DNA of 64,000 bases. Origin: Viola odorata. Lineage: Eukaryota > Streptophyta > Magnoliopsida > Malpighiales > Violaceae. The stretch lies in contig OY829539.1 of the NCBI GenBank assembly GCA_963691705.1, positions 61,416,327 to 61,480,326 of the forward strand. Direction: 5' to 3'. The notes beneath the pieces are model-generated. The model did not search any database. It had not been told where the DNA came from and saw only the letters and a list, made by a program, of their open reading frames with translations. Positions 23,829-35,788 of the stretch are shown here, piece after piece (position 1 is the stretch's first letter; each line of letters starts with the position of its first letter). Made by a program: the position numbers and the translations under genes.

Positions 23829-24908
23829 CAGATAGTCATACATGTCTAGCATCAAACCTCTGACACCATTCTGCAATACAAAACCATTTTCTGAATAAAG
23901 CCTAACAAGAAAGAGACAAACAAAAAGAATGACAACTAAAGAACTAATTAAATACCAAAATTGATAAACAAGTTAGTAAAAAGGCCAAACAGCAAACATG
24001 CATTACTTAAACAAATGATCTAATGAAGTAAAACAGATATGAACAGATAACAGATATGAACTTGTTGTCTCATTTTCTTACGAATTCACATCTTCAATCT
24101 TTTTTTTGTATCCACTTGTTTTAAATTATCTAACATGTATGTCACTGATTTTAGTTACAATAGATTAAGCGTGGTTGGGAATTTTCCAATCACTTACCAA
24201 CTTAATTATTCAAGTCTAAATGCGGATATCATGCGAACAAAATCACACATTTTAAAATAGTAACAGAAATAATGATCAGTGTCCAACTCCCAAACACACC
24301 TAAGCATGCCATGAAAACCGAATAAAGTAGGAAAATAATCTGTAATTACTTTAGGCCAAACATTAAATTTCCCCCTTTTTTCTATAATCATGTTGGCGAT
24401 TATCTACATTAAAATTTTAGACAAAGACATCAAAAAGTTTGGTCTAGGTTATTGGTTAATTTAATGAAACTTTTGGTTGCTTACAAGAAAACTATACACT
24501 ACTGTGCTTGCTGCACACAATATGTTATCAAAAAGTTTAAACTTTCCTGTTTCAATTGCGAAACTTTTCACTTTCAGATCTCACTTTTTAGCTCATTTGT
24601 TTAGAACTACACGCTTTTCTGTTGCTGTAAAAAAGTAAAAACAAAAGAAAAGAAAGAGAATGGACTACAGAACATACATTTAGCTGGCTTGCAACCGAAG
24701 CAAGAACAAAGAACCATTTGTACCTTTTTGATATGGCACCAATTTTCGCAAATGAATTATGGGTTGTGAGCCATCAGTAACATTGAGATGGATGAGTAAG
24801 AAAAATGTATAAAAACAGAAAAGAAAAAGGACCCACCTTTAGAGCAGAGGAGGAACCGAGGAGGAAAGTTGAAATGAAGATGAAGATGAAGAAAGAGATG
24901 GTTGTCAT
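23266..24908 (-). pseudogene. PLC-like phosphodiesterase (PI-PLC X domain) pseudogene, copy 1
   Basis: Minus-strand remnants of a plant GPI-anchored PLC-like phosphodiesterase. Exon A (24908-24837) encodes a clear signal peptide, MTTISFFIFIFISTFLLG, and ends at a GT donor. Exon B (23870-23772) begins NGVRGLMLDMYDY. Exon C (ending 23394) carries the NVLKQ, NP-EIVTIF, RMPKNSGDWPTVDDMVQ and WRYVVENQ stretches. Exon D (from about 23313) starts GNGGM and is cut by the palindrome. The N-terminal exon that should hold the Cys-rich part and the catalytic His motif is missing between A and B. A deletion of about 19 nt in exon C shifts the frame after VTIFI. It cannot make a normal enzyme. Confidence 0.85.
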
Positions 24909-25200
24909 TCTAGGCTGTAATTATTTTCTACTCACCAAAGAATTACAATTCTTTGCACTCTCTCAATTGCCTTGGTTGCAATTGAATTGCTCTCGGATGG
25001 CTTCCAAGCCTTCTATTTATAGATGAATGTTTGGTATTAATTAATACCAAAAAGTCAATTAACTCCCACATGGTGGATGGGCACATGGACAGTGCACATG
25101 GATCTCATGGATGGATGGATGGTGCATGGACAGTGCGCATGGTTTACATGGAGTTGTGATATGATCCTAGTTGCCTAGGGGTCGTAGCACGTAATTCTGA

Positions 25201-26117
25201 TCTAGTTTTCGATGCGGATATAAGATAGGACTCACCTTGACAACGTAGACTTGTTAGTGTTTTATCATTTCGGCTAACAACATTGAACTTCAACAGTAAA
25301 AATGAAAATTCAGCAACTCTTCTGTTCATCCCACTAGTGTTTTTATCACACCAAGGACAAAAGGGTCTCTCTTTTAACTGAAAAGTATGAATTCTTATGT
25401 CCACAAGCACAATTTCAGAACAAAACATTAAATTCCATAAGGAGCCTTTTAAAATTTGAAGGGACCAAAAGAATTAAGAAAAAGAATCAGAGCAACAGAA
25501 AGGAAACACACCCGATCCTGCCAGAATCAGGAGAGACTTCAGCAGCACCTGTTGAGGCAGCAACTGGGGCGGCGGTTGTGGTGGCTGATTCATTAGGCTT
25601 TTCTGCTTTGGGATTGTCAGAGAGGGAGACTTTGCCAGCAAGAACAGAGTGTCTAGACTAGTGGGCAATTCTTGAATTAGCATTTGTAGGAGATAACATG
25701 AAAGAGTAATGAACAGAGGAGGAGGAGGAGGAGGAGGAAGTGGTAGAGAAGAGGAAGGACAGAGCAGCAATTGATCCTGGAGTAGAGGCAGCAGTAAATA
25801 TTGGCATGGTTTTTGGGTGGTGGTGGTGGTAGGGGTTTTGGGCATCTAGGTTTTGGTTATCAAGTATCAGCAAGCGCTGAATGGATTGGACAGTGATGAT
25901 GATCATACAATTATTTTTGTTTTTTAGAATAAATATTTATTTTTATTTTTATTTTTATGCTGACTTATTTGTAATGTTGTTGAAATGAAATTGGAAAAGA
26001 AAAAAAGAATAGTAAATTATGAGTTCGTAACTAATTAATAATATAATCTAATTTTAGAATTGGAAATTGAAATTATTTTTTATTTATTTCTTCAAAGTTT
26101 TATAATCAAATCTTGTA
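25201..26117 (-). other. Unassigned stretch with a Ser-rich possible exon
   Basis: Between the end of the homology with copy 2 (near 25200) and a truncated Stowaway. On the minus strand, about 25832-25474 reads MPIFTAASTPGSIAALSF then a poly-Ser run. An in-frame stop follows near 25663, after which the frame continues with SLSDNPKAEKPNES and AAPVAASTGAAEVSPDSG. This looks like the start of a plastid-targeted protein with a stop, but I do not recognise it. It may simply be low-complexity sequence. Confidence 0.3.
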
Positions 26118-26262
26118 CTCCCTCCGTCCATAAATATTTGACATTTTAACTCAAAAATGTTGTCCTTTTTTAATTGACGTCATTGACATTTGTGTCTACT
26201 TTGCTTGTGTTTTGTCAAAATTACTCTCAAACGACCTGTCGTTTTCTGGTCGAACAATGCGT
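26118..26262. mobile_element. Truncated Stowaway-type element (left end only)
   Basis: It starts CTCCCTCCGTCCATAAAT and continues with sequence related to the left 150 bp of the 571-1270 element (ATGTTG, TTGACG, GACC-GTCGTTTTC). No matching right end is found. Confidence 0.65.
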
Positions 26263-26643
26263 CACACATGGGCCTCGAATTTGTTAGATTGAAAGCGAAT
26301 TGGGCCCACTAATCTAAAGACCAGACCCAGCCCAGTTAGCCCAACCCATCCAAACTATTCCTACCGGAGTTTTTATAATTAACTTGAACATGTTTGCCAT
26401 AGTGAAATTCATGCACTTTGCTTACAGGGACTCAATTGAGAAAAATGGACCAATATAGGAGTTAAAATGACTGTTATGCCTTAAGCAAAGAAAAACTTAG
26501 GCCCTGTTTACTTCAGGGAATTTTGCAGAAAATTCCCCAGTTTTTTGAAAACTGGATTTTTTTTTTCCGAAAACGTGTTTACCTCGCGTTGTTTTCATTT
26601 CGGAATGAAAATGAAAATTTTCGGAATGAAAACTCATGTGTAA

Positions 26644-29291
26644 GGCTCCGTTTACCTGGGAAGATTCTTCCGAAAATTCTCCAGTTTTTTGAAAACTGAG
26701 AGAATTTTCAGAAAACGTGTTTACTTGGCGTTGTTTTTATTTTCTAAATGAAAACGAAAATACTCTATTTGAAAAACGATGAACAAATTTTGAAAACAAC
26801 AAAAAAACTGTTCTCTATTTTTCTAATTTTTTTGGCCTTGGATGACTCAGTTTGAAACATGCGGTTTTCAAATTGAGTGATTAATGAATATTTGTTAATC
26901 ACCATCCTACCCCTGCATCCTTCTTCTTCTCTTCTTGCCCTAACCTAGCCGCTCTTCTTCTTCTCCCACGCAGCCGCTCCTCTTCTTCTTGCACATCTCC
27001 TCACCTCCAGTTGCTCATCACCTCCAGTCGCTCCTCACCTCCGTCGCCGCTGCTGTTCTCTTCATTTCCGGTCGCTCTCCCTGACCCATTTTCGTCAACA
27101 CAAGCAACAACAACAGTAATTCCTTTTATCCTTCTCTGTTTTCCTTTCGGTTATCTTTTCCTTCTCTCCTTTTTGGACCTCCGGCGAGTTCCTGGGTTTG
27201 TTCCCTTCTCCGAGTCGCGTATCGGTCTAGTACCGACGACGCGGAGAGGGGAGCTCTCTCTTTCCTTTCTCCTTCCTTTTCTATTATTTTTCTCCACAGG
27301 TTAATGAATGGAAGGAGGAAGGTAAAAAGGAGGTGAAGAATGGAATGATTGATGCAAATGGTACGTTATACTAGCTCAAAAGATGTATAAAAAGAGGAGG
27401 AGAAATGGAACAAGTTTATCTGTTTGCTTACTTGGTTAGGACATCTTTCATTAAGTAATTTTCCATCTATTTGTATGAGAAATGATTCAGACAGATGCGT
27501 CAATTGTGTGAATCTTTTGGGCATTTGGCACTCGAATGTAGTGTGGGCTGTCTTTGGGTATTGCACAAAGTTCCCTAGGTTCTTATGATGAATTTCCTGT
27601 TATGGGATGAACCTGTTTTTCATTGATGTATGTTTTGGCAATCTGTCAGACATTCTTGGAAAAGAATCTGTATTTTAGCATTTTAGCAGTTGAGAATAAG
27701 GTACGCCTGATACTTGCCTTATTATTTTTCATTTTTCACATCCTTGAGCTAATCTACATTATTATACGTCAGTATATATTTGGCCAAATATTTTTGTGTG
27801 ATAATTTTGCCCTATTCTTGACCACTCTTCCAGCTGAGAAGAGCATAAGAGTTCAGCTTGTATGATTTGCATGATATAGAATTCGAGTCCATGCTGCTAT
27901 CCATACTTCAATTGTTTGAGATGACTGCTCTTGCTACGATTTATGGTTAAGACTCCATTTTGTCGAGGTTTTGCACTTCACATGATTTACAGTTCTGTTG
28001 TTTTTGTGGGTGACATGTGATAGCAGTATCATCTTTCTCCCTCCCATTTCCTCACGGGACTGCAATGTTGTCATTCCGTCTTGATAATTTCAGTGTTCTT
28101 TCCAACAGGTGGGTGCCGCTGAGGCACAGAGATTTTGCAAGAATTTTCAGCAAATTCACAGGAAACTTGTAAGCATGATATTCCCTACAATCCATGTAAA
28201 ATCATTATCTTGAGTTTCCATTATCAAAACCTAATTTACTGTTTGTTTGCTTTTGTAGTGTATGAAGAACTGAGCTTTATAAACTCATCAAAAATTTCAA
28301 CAGAATAGCGCTTCTCTCTGGCTCTGCCTTCGTGAACTAATTGTGCTTGTGGAGCTGATTGCTATTTTATTCTGAAAGGAAAAACATAGAAGTGTACTCT
28401 ATTAGAACTAAGCTGATGATTTCTGGGAGGAATTTTAGATTTGTATTCTACACAAGTAAAAGTTATGAATGCATTGGTTACAAGTCTGAATAGCTTTGGC
28501 TTATTTTCAAAATTCCATGTCTTTAGTCTGAATTTGATTACAAGTTTTGGCAATTTCTTCCAATATTTCATGTTTAGATGTGGGCAGAATTTACATAATC
28601 AAAGTTTTGCCATTTTGAACAATCAGGAATTCGCAATGGCTAGATCGAAATTCGAACTGATGTGAATAACTTGTGAATCTCTCGCAATCCCATATCAAAA
28701 CATACAGGAAATCGGAAGCAGTTCAGTAGGTGGGTAGACAACCATGGGGGATTTGGCCAAGTAGCCGACTACAATTCAAATTTCTGGAAAGCTTGCGGTC
28801 AAGTAACATGGAAATGTATAGCAGCCAAAGCCAATGAACAGCATTTTAAAAACATAGTAACATGAAATTCAAATCTATGGAATGCTTACATAGATGAATA
28901 AAATTCTCTTTCAATGTATAGAGGAGCAGCATTTTAGTTCTGCATACAGACATTGAAGGGAAAGTTATACTAATGTATGAATTCTATAAATGGATTTGAT
29001 TTAGTCACCTGATTTCAATACATTTTTATTACATATCTTCTTCTGCTATTTTTTGATGCCCAATTCACCACAGCTTCTCTCTTTTCAAGCAATTATAGTG
29101 CACAGTAAATGCGTTTTTCAGTTTTTCAAATCAGGAAAATAAAACCAGCTTGTGAAGTAAACAGGTTTTCTGATCAGGAAAATTGTGCGAAGTAAACACG
29201 TTTTCCAGTTTTCAGAATGAAAATAAAATTCTCGAAATTCAGAAAAACAGCAAATTTTCAAATTGAACATATATTCCAGGTAAACGGGCTC
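26644..29291. mobile_element. Nested PIF/Harbinger-type element, 2.65 kb
   Basis: The ends are GGCTCCGTTTACCTGG and CCAGGTAAACGGGCTC with TAA on both sides (26641-26643 and 29292-29294). It sits 144 bp inside the left end of the larger PIF element. It has no transposase frame. Exon-like pieces with splice borders lie inside, in the plus direction: 27300-27360 (NEWKEEGKKEVKNGMIDANG, followed by GTACG) and 28110-28169 (VGAAEAQRFCKNFQQIHRKL, preceded by CAACAG and followed by GTAAGC). I do not recognise their source. Confidence 0.88.
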
Positions 29292-31111
29292 TAAGTTTTG
29301 AAAACACTCAAAACTTGTTTTCAAAATTTTACAAAGGGAGCTCTCCATTTGCAAAACTCGGTTCTCCATTTGTAAAATTAAATGAAACTTTCATAATACC
29401 AACTCTACCCTCATCTCTGCCTCTTCGCGTCACTCCCAACCCTAAATCCTCACTCTCTCCTCTCTCGATGCTCTCACTTCTCACTCAGCCTCTCACAGTC
29501 ACTTCCTTCCCTTCTCATCGCCACCGTCTCTTCCACCAGACTCACCACCACCGTCGTCTGTTATTCTCTTCGCTCTCTCAATCTCACTCTCCCCTTCTGC
29601 CCAAAATAACCACCGTCGCCAATCGCCAATCTCCCTCGGCCAGAACCTTCTCCCACCATCACCACCGTTTTCTGTTCTTCTCTTCGCCGCCGCCGGACAC
29701 TATCCTTCTCTGCTCCGTCATTGCTGACCAGGTTTGTTTCTTCTTACCTTCTAATTTCTAATTGATGTGCTATAGGGTTTGAATTTGGCTGGTAATCGTT
29801 GCTCTCCTGAACAATAATTTTTGCTGTTGCTTTCCTTGATATATCGCCTAGGATATTTGAAATCAATGAAGATTTAAGACTTTTTGAGTACTCTAGGTTG
29901 TGTAATTCTCTTTTTAGGCAGACAATCTTGACAATTATATTTATGGTAGTTTAACAAGTTTCATTAGAACATGATAGAAAGTTTTTCCATGCGTGTATGA
30001 CAGAGGGCGTGCTCTTTGTACACCAGATCACTTCTACTTGTGGGTCGTCCCATTTTTTTCATCAACGGGAATCAATTTTAGGCTGAAATTTCAAATTTGG
30101 TTTGGAAATGCTGTGCTATGCGTTTTAATTTTTAGGAATGAAGTTTTGATTGATAGGAATGAAGTTTTACTCATATCTGTCCTGGTCTTGAAACCAATTT
30201 GTTGCCATTTTGCTTGAAACCAATTTGCTGCCAATTTGCTGTCAGTTTGCTTGAAATGTTGTCCTTGTCTTGAAACCAATTTGTAAAGTGCCAGTGATTT
30301 CATTAGCACTGGCTAGAGTAGTTGTTTGTAATCGGCCAGTGTTTTATTGGCATATGGCCATTTTTCTTTGTCCTTCTTTCCTGCTTTTCTTGAACCAAAG
30401 TGTGGAAATCTGTGTTTCACTTGCTTGAGTTAATGTCAGTATTGGCTTAAAGAGTATTTTCTTTAACCACTAGGCATTTAGCTCTGTGGTAGTTGCTGAT
30501 GCAAGGAATGATGGCTAGTTTCTGCCGTGCTGTGTATATTTGTATTGAGATACCCTATCTGCACTTGCAGTATGATAGATGTCCTTAGTTTTGTATTCTG
30601 CTCAATGGCTGACGACTAAGGTTGTTGTAGTGCTTCCATAATGGGATTTCTGTAATTTAACAGATCTTTTCTGTATCCAAATTTTCCATTTTATTCCCAG
30701 CATGCTATTCTCCCTGTTGTTTTTATTTTTTGTTTAATTGCAATGTCTGGTTATTCCATTCATGTATGTGCTAAGAATTTGAGTGAAAGGCTAGTCAGTG
30801 GAAACGTTTATGCTAATGCTTTTATATCTTATAATTTTGCCATTATGTAGCGATAAAATATTAATGTAGTGATCATCCTCTAATCTACTTAGCACCATTG
30901 AGGGATTGACGCTTATGGTTTTGAGGCTTGATCTTTTTAGATGTAAATTGCTAGAGAAATACAGTTTTTGATTATCCTCTAATCTACTTAGCACCATTGA
31001 AGATCACCATAATCGAATCACATTGTGTTTTTGATTATTAGTATTTCTTATTGCTATTAATTAAGTGACAAAAAAATGATTAGTAACTCTAGTTTTTTGT
31101 GGTTATTCTAG

Positions 31112-32169
31112 TGTCTTGAAAAATTTGGAATTCCAGTACCAAGATACGCTCTTGTTAATAGAGAATTTCCATATCAAGAGCTGGATTATTTTGTCGAGCA
31201 AGAAGACTTTGTTGAGGTTCACGGAAATCGCTTTTGGAAGCCATTCGTGGAGAAGCCAATTGATGGTAAGACTGTTTCATATTGATAATAGGCTGCAACA
31301 TTTTTATTGCTTTCAGTTATTCATGTTTAGGCCTAGTAAATATGATAGTTCTTTGAATTGTTTTTGATCAATCTGATTTCTATAATTCATGCAACCAATG
31401 CGTTGCTATACCATGCAACTTGAGGTGATGAGACTATTGGCTTTTGTATATAAATGCCTTACAACATTTTGTGTATCTGATTATCCATATGGTGCTATTT
31501 ATCTTATGCTTTCTTGATTCCTAAGCCATTAAGCTATACTGTGGAGACAAATTTTAGATGCAATTCTTCTATTTCATACTGTCTTGTTGTTACTTAAGGT
31601 CTTTTTTTATGGTTATATTGTACCACTCTGTTGTGCTCTGGTAATCAGTTTCAGTAGCCTAGCATTTAAGTATGTTAATTCAAGTCCTCAAAGCTAACAC
31701 TTTTTGTAGGAATATATTGAAACCATACCTCTTCTGCTCTTCTGTAGTATTTGACTTCAAATAACATCAAACTGGAATGTCTTTTGGCCTAAGTTTGGTG
31801 AAGCTTTAAGTACAACTAACTTTCTAGAAACCAAATCAATTGTGATGAGTGTTTCCAATATTATTGTCTATTCATCTCTTCAATGTTGAAAATACCCTAG
31901 AAAATTATTTCTCCCTGGGTGAGATTTTCTTTCATTTGAAGTTGTCAATGTACCACTGTACCTAATTACATATAGATGCTTACATAACATTTGTTACTTT
32001 CAACTTTTCAGTTGTATTATTATTATCACTTGTGGTATTTGAGTCGATTTGTTTAAATAGTACTCATCATACTGACTAATCTTTTTACATTTATCAAGGG
32101 GATAACCATAGTATCATGATATACTATCCCAGTTCTGCTGGTGGAGGCATGAAGGAATTATTTAGGACG
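31112..32169 (+). pseudogene. Captured fragment of a VIP/VIH diphosphoinositol-pentakisphosphate kinase gene
   Basis: Exon 31112-31265 encodes [18 protein letters not shown] through [18 protein letters not shown]. Exon 32099-32169 continues [23 protein letters not shown] normal GT-AG intron lies between them and the codon phase matches. These are hallmark stretches of the ATP-grasp kinase domain of plant VIP1/VIH enzymes, which phosphorylate inositol hexakisphosphate and its diphosphates. Only about 75 residues of a protein of roughly 1000 are present, with no kinase start or phosphatase domain. The introns are retained, so capture was from genomic DNA. The fragment lies wholly inside the 26500-33186 element. 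The reading frame is still open, so capture may be fairly recent or the transcript may be tolerated. Confidence 0.9.
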
Positions 32170-32581
32170 GTATGCTTATCATGGGAATCAAAATGCTGAT
32201 ATCTTCTACCATCCTGAGCAGTTTCAGCATGTTTCTTTTATTGAGATGTAAATGTGAAAAGTATTATGTACATTATTGAAGTCTAGGTATCAGCAACACA
32301 GAATTTATAATATAGCACATATTTATAAATACGGGAAAATGTGGTTTTAGATCTTTTTTACTCTTACAGCTGAAGCCAAATCTAACAGGCTTTTATCTGA
32401 CTGAATTTGGCTAATTGGCTCTATTGGTTTAGATGATGCATACCCTATAATATCAATCCAACATTTGAACTACAAAAAACACAATAACATGCAAACATTT
32501 GAATTTCTCTATTTTGCCACAATTTCACGGAGTATCCGGTGAATCACAGCACTGCGGAAGTTGCACTCAGTCTTAATATAA

Positions 32582-32941
32582 CATTGATTTTTCTTTTAAG
32601 TTTCTAAATTAATAAAACTTATTCTATATTTATAATTTCTGAATATATGTTCAGTTTCTAAATTAATGAAACTTATTCCATATTTATAATTTCTGAATAT
32701 ATTAAAATAAACATTGATTTTTATTTTAAGTTTCTAAATTAATAAAACTTATTCCATATTTATAATTTCTCAATATATTAAAATAAACAACTATTTTTAT
32801 TTTAAGTTTCTAAATTAATAAAAAAAATTCCATATTTATAATTTCTGAATATATTAAAATAAACATTGATTTTTATTTTAAGTTTCTAAATTAATAAAAC
32901 TTATTCCATATTTATAATTTCTGAATATATTAAAACAAACA
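32582..32941. repeat. Tandem repeat of about 77 bp inside the PIF element
   Basis: About five units share AAGTTTCTAAATTAATAAA, TTCCATATTTATAATTTCT and GAATATATTAAAATAAAC. The array lies just inside the right subterminal region of the PIF element. Confidence 0.85.
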
Positions 32942-33286
32942 ACTATTTTCGGTTTTCCACAAAAAATGAAAACGCGCGAAGTAAACACGTTTTCCAGTTT
33001 TCAGATCAGGAAATTCTTACATTCAGTGCGAAGTAAACGCGTTCTCCAGTTTTTCTGATCAGGAAACAAGCGCGAAGTAAAAGCGTTTTCCAGTTTTCAG
33101 AATGAAAATAAACAGCAAATTCTCAAATTGAAAATTCTCAAAAACAGCAAATTGAAAATTGAAAATTCTCCCAGGTAAACGGGCCCTTACTGTTTCATTT
33201 TATTGACTATGGTAATTTATTAATGAGAAGTATTACAAGTGAGCTGCTTTTGTGTTAAAAATATTTTTTTTTTCTTATTCTGAATT

Positions 33287-34539
33287 CTATGTTCTAACAG
33301 GCAGTAAAAATGACAGCAATGTTGCTCCGAGAAGCCACTTCAGTTGAATTGATCTGCTACTCGAATACGCAGAGTTCGATTCACGAGCAGAAGAGCCACC
33401 AAGGCCTGGTGCATTACCAAGCTAAGGTATGTTGCATGCTCCAAAGGTCATATTAGACTACACAAATAAGAAACAAAGAAGATAAATATGTTAGTAATGA
33501 CCATTTCCTCTCATTTAACGTTAAAATGCATCCCTCTAGATTGAAGTGGATGTTGAAGAATAATACCTTGCACAATGCGATATCTCCGCACCCGCAAACA
33601 AGATGGCCATTTGCAATATCCACTGCAGCTGGTGCTCCCCCGCCATCGCTCCTCTGCAATGTTCGTAAATTGGTCATTCATGTTCTGAATTTGATTTGTT
33701 ATAGAGAACTTTTATGGAACTACTTAAAATGGCATAAGGGTGTCATTCTATACCTTGTAAAAATCAACAGCGATGAAATTAGGCCATCGATTACCGGATG
33801 CTTGATAACACGTATTCATCGCGTCGATCAATTGAGCAGAATTGTCCTTGCAAGCTTCAAGGATATTTGGAGCGTTAGGAAAATGGTTCACCAAAACCAG
33901 TGACCTACTTCTTGTGGTCATGGCAAATGATTCTCCGCGATTCGGACACGAACCCTTTTCCATTCCACCATTCCCATCTGGAAAATTTCCAACATTCATC
34001 AATAAAATAATTTCTCATTATTCAGGGAAAAAAATAAAAATTTCCACAGTCCACTCACATTGATTTTCTACAACATATCTCCACTGATGAGCAATTCCTT
34101 CAGAAGCTTAGATGACTTTGAAGTAAACACCATCAACCTCTGGTTCTTCTGAACCATATCATCAACTGTTGGCCAATCTCCACCGTTTTTCGGCATCCTC
34201 GATGCAGGAAACCAGAATTTTCTCAGGCCAGCAGCATCAAACACATTAGTTAGGCCATTTGGGGACGAAACATAGTCCTCGATGAAAATGGTGACGATTT
34301 CTGATGGATTTTCTTCTAGAAACACACTAACCTGTTTCAGAACATTGACTGCTTCAAAACCAGATAAACAAATTAGTTCATAGTCTGCGCGAATAAGATT
34401 CTTTTTAAGGAAACAAGACAAACGTTGGATCGAAACTTACTAAAGCTGTGAACTCGTGACATTTTCCTCCGTAAGAGTGACACAACCAAATGTCATTCAG
34501 ATAGTCATACATGTCTAGCATCAAACCTCTGACACCATT
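33287..34539 (-). pseudogene. PLC-like phosphodiesterase pseudogene, copy 2
   Basis: Minus-strand exons are visible at 34539-34441 (NGVRGLMLDMYDYLND, LCHSYGGKCHE), about 34360-34059 (VNVLKQVSVFLEENPSEIV, FIEDYVSSPNG, GGDWPTVDDM), 33977-33754 (DGNGGM, LVLVNHFPNAPN, RWPNFIAVDFYK), 33653-33567 ([20 protein letters not shown]) and 33457-33287. The last exon encodes NMTFGACNIP and a hydrophobic tail, IQLKWLLGATLLSFLLPV, that resembles a GPI-anchor signal. The lesions are a 4-bp deletion in the EWRY exon, a stop after NIP in the last exon, and the absence of the N-terminal exons with signal peptide and catalytic His. The 5' flank (34540-35382) matches 23871-25200. Confidence 0.88.
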
Positions 34540-35382
34540 CTGCAATACAAAACCATTTTCTGAATAAAGCCTAACAAGAAAGAGACAAACAAAAAGAATG
34601 ACAACTAAAGAACTAATTAAATACCAAAATTGAAAAACAAGTTAGTAAAAAGGCCAAACAGCAAACATGCATTACTTAAACAAATGATCTAATGAAGTAA
34701 AACAGATATGAACAGATAAGAGATATGAACTTGTTGTCTCATTTTCTTACGAATTCACATCTTCAATCTTTTTTTTTGTATCCACTTGTTTTAAATTATC
34801 TAACATGTATGTCACTGATTTTAGTCACAATAGATTAAGCGTGGTTGAGAATTTTCCAATCACTTACCAACTTAATTATTCAAGTCTAAATGTGGATATC
34901 ATGCGAACAAAATCACACATTTTAAAACAGTAACAGAAATAATGATCAGTGTCCAACTCCCAAACACACCTAAGCATGCCATGGAAGACCGAATAAAGTA
35001 GGAAAATAATCTGTAATTACTTTAGGCCAAACATTAAATTCCCCCCTCTATGACAACAAATAATAGAGCACCAATCAACAGCAGACAAAACTACAGCGAT
35101 GCAGTTGCAGGGACTAGTAATCGTCATTTCCACTTGGCTACCATCTCTTTCTTTCATCTTCATTTCAACTTTTGTCTTTGGTGCTCTATAAATAGATGAA
35201 TGTTTGGTATTTATTAATTAATACCAAAAATTCAATTAATTCCCACATGCTACATATTGGAAGGATGGGCACATGGACAGTGCACATGGATCTCATGGAT
35301 GACATGATGCACATGGATGGATGGACAATGCATGGACAGTGCGCATGGTTCACATGGGGCTAGGGGTCGTAGCACGTAATTC
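33931..35382. repeat. Direct duplicate of 23266-25200
   Basis: Same orientation and about 10.7 kb apart. Long near-identical blocks include the introns and the upstream TATA-like CTATTTATAG region (25013 and 35187). The match stops at AATTCTG (near 35382), exactly where the TG of a copia LTR begins. Confidence 0.88.
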
Positions 35383-35788
35383 TGTAGACTTGCTAGTCGC
35401 TTAGCACTAGCCAACCTAGTTCGAGCAATAGAAGTTTCTTGGTCTAGTCAATACACCTATATATCCCTTATGGATATAGATTTTTTACTTGTGATTTTAA
35501 TCGAATGTTCTAACTCAATTAAACACAAGGTTCACACATGAACAATTTGAGAAATACTCTCTGTATTTAATTATAAAAAAAGGTCTCTTTTACAATGAGC
35601 ACAAAAGGCTCTATATATAGGCAAAGCCTAAGTACAAGTTTAACTATAACTATAAGTTCTAATTATAATAGAAGTAGGAGTTCTATCTAAGAAATAACTC
35701 TCATAACTTAAAAAAATGATTAATAAATACAATAAATACATTATAGAACATCCTAGAACCATTTGTGTCATCAGGCCAAAGTTTGGGC
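35383..35788 (-). mobile_element. Outer part of a Ty1/copia 3' LTR
   Basis: It starts TGTAGACTTGC on the plus strand at the point where the duplicate of 25200 breaks off. It contains a TATA-like CTATATATAG near 35614 and fits the outer half of a minus-strand copia LTR whose inner half is 42529-42975. Joining the two is inference. Confidence 0.55.

Larger units (their letters stand above)
26500..33186. mobile_element. PIF/Harbinger-type element, 6.7 kb, with captured VIP/VIH exons
   Basis: The left end is GGCCCTGTTTAC and the right end GTAAACGGGCCC, flanked by the 3-bp duplication TTA (26497-26499 and 33187-33189). The related sequence at 44217-44885 contains the empty target (AAC-TCA-CTG near 44405), so both borders are seen directly. 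TIR-near regions carry repeated words of the form AGTAAACACGTTTTCCAG (32980-33100), present inverted at the left end. No transposase frame is seen, so it is non-autonomous. Inside are a nested second PIF element (26644-29291), a CT-rich leader-like segment with a GT donor (29440-29731), two VIP/VIH kinase exons and a tandem repeat near the right end. Confidence 0.9.

Noticed and set aside
29315..29761. 148-codon frame in the PIF element as a protein
   Set aside because: The CT-rich Ser/Pro/His translation looks like a leader or untranslated exon, and no family is recognisable.
33301..33426. Plus-strand exon-like reading AVKMTAMLLREATSVELICY with AG and GT borders
   Set aside because: The same bases read on the minus strand give the C-terminal, GPI-signal-like end of the PLC-like pseudogene, in order with its other exons. 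The plus reading is a shadow.
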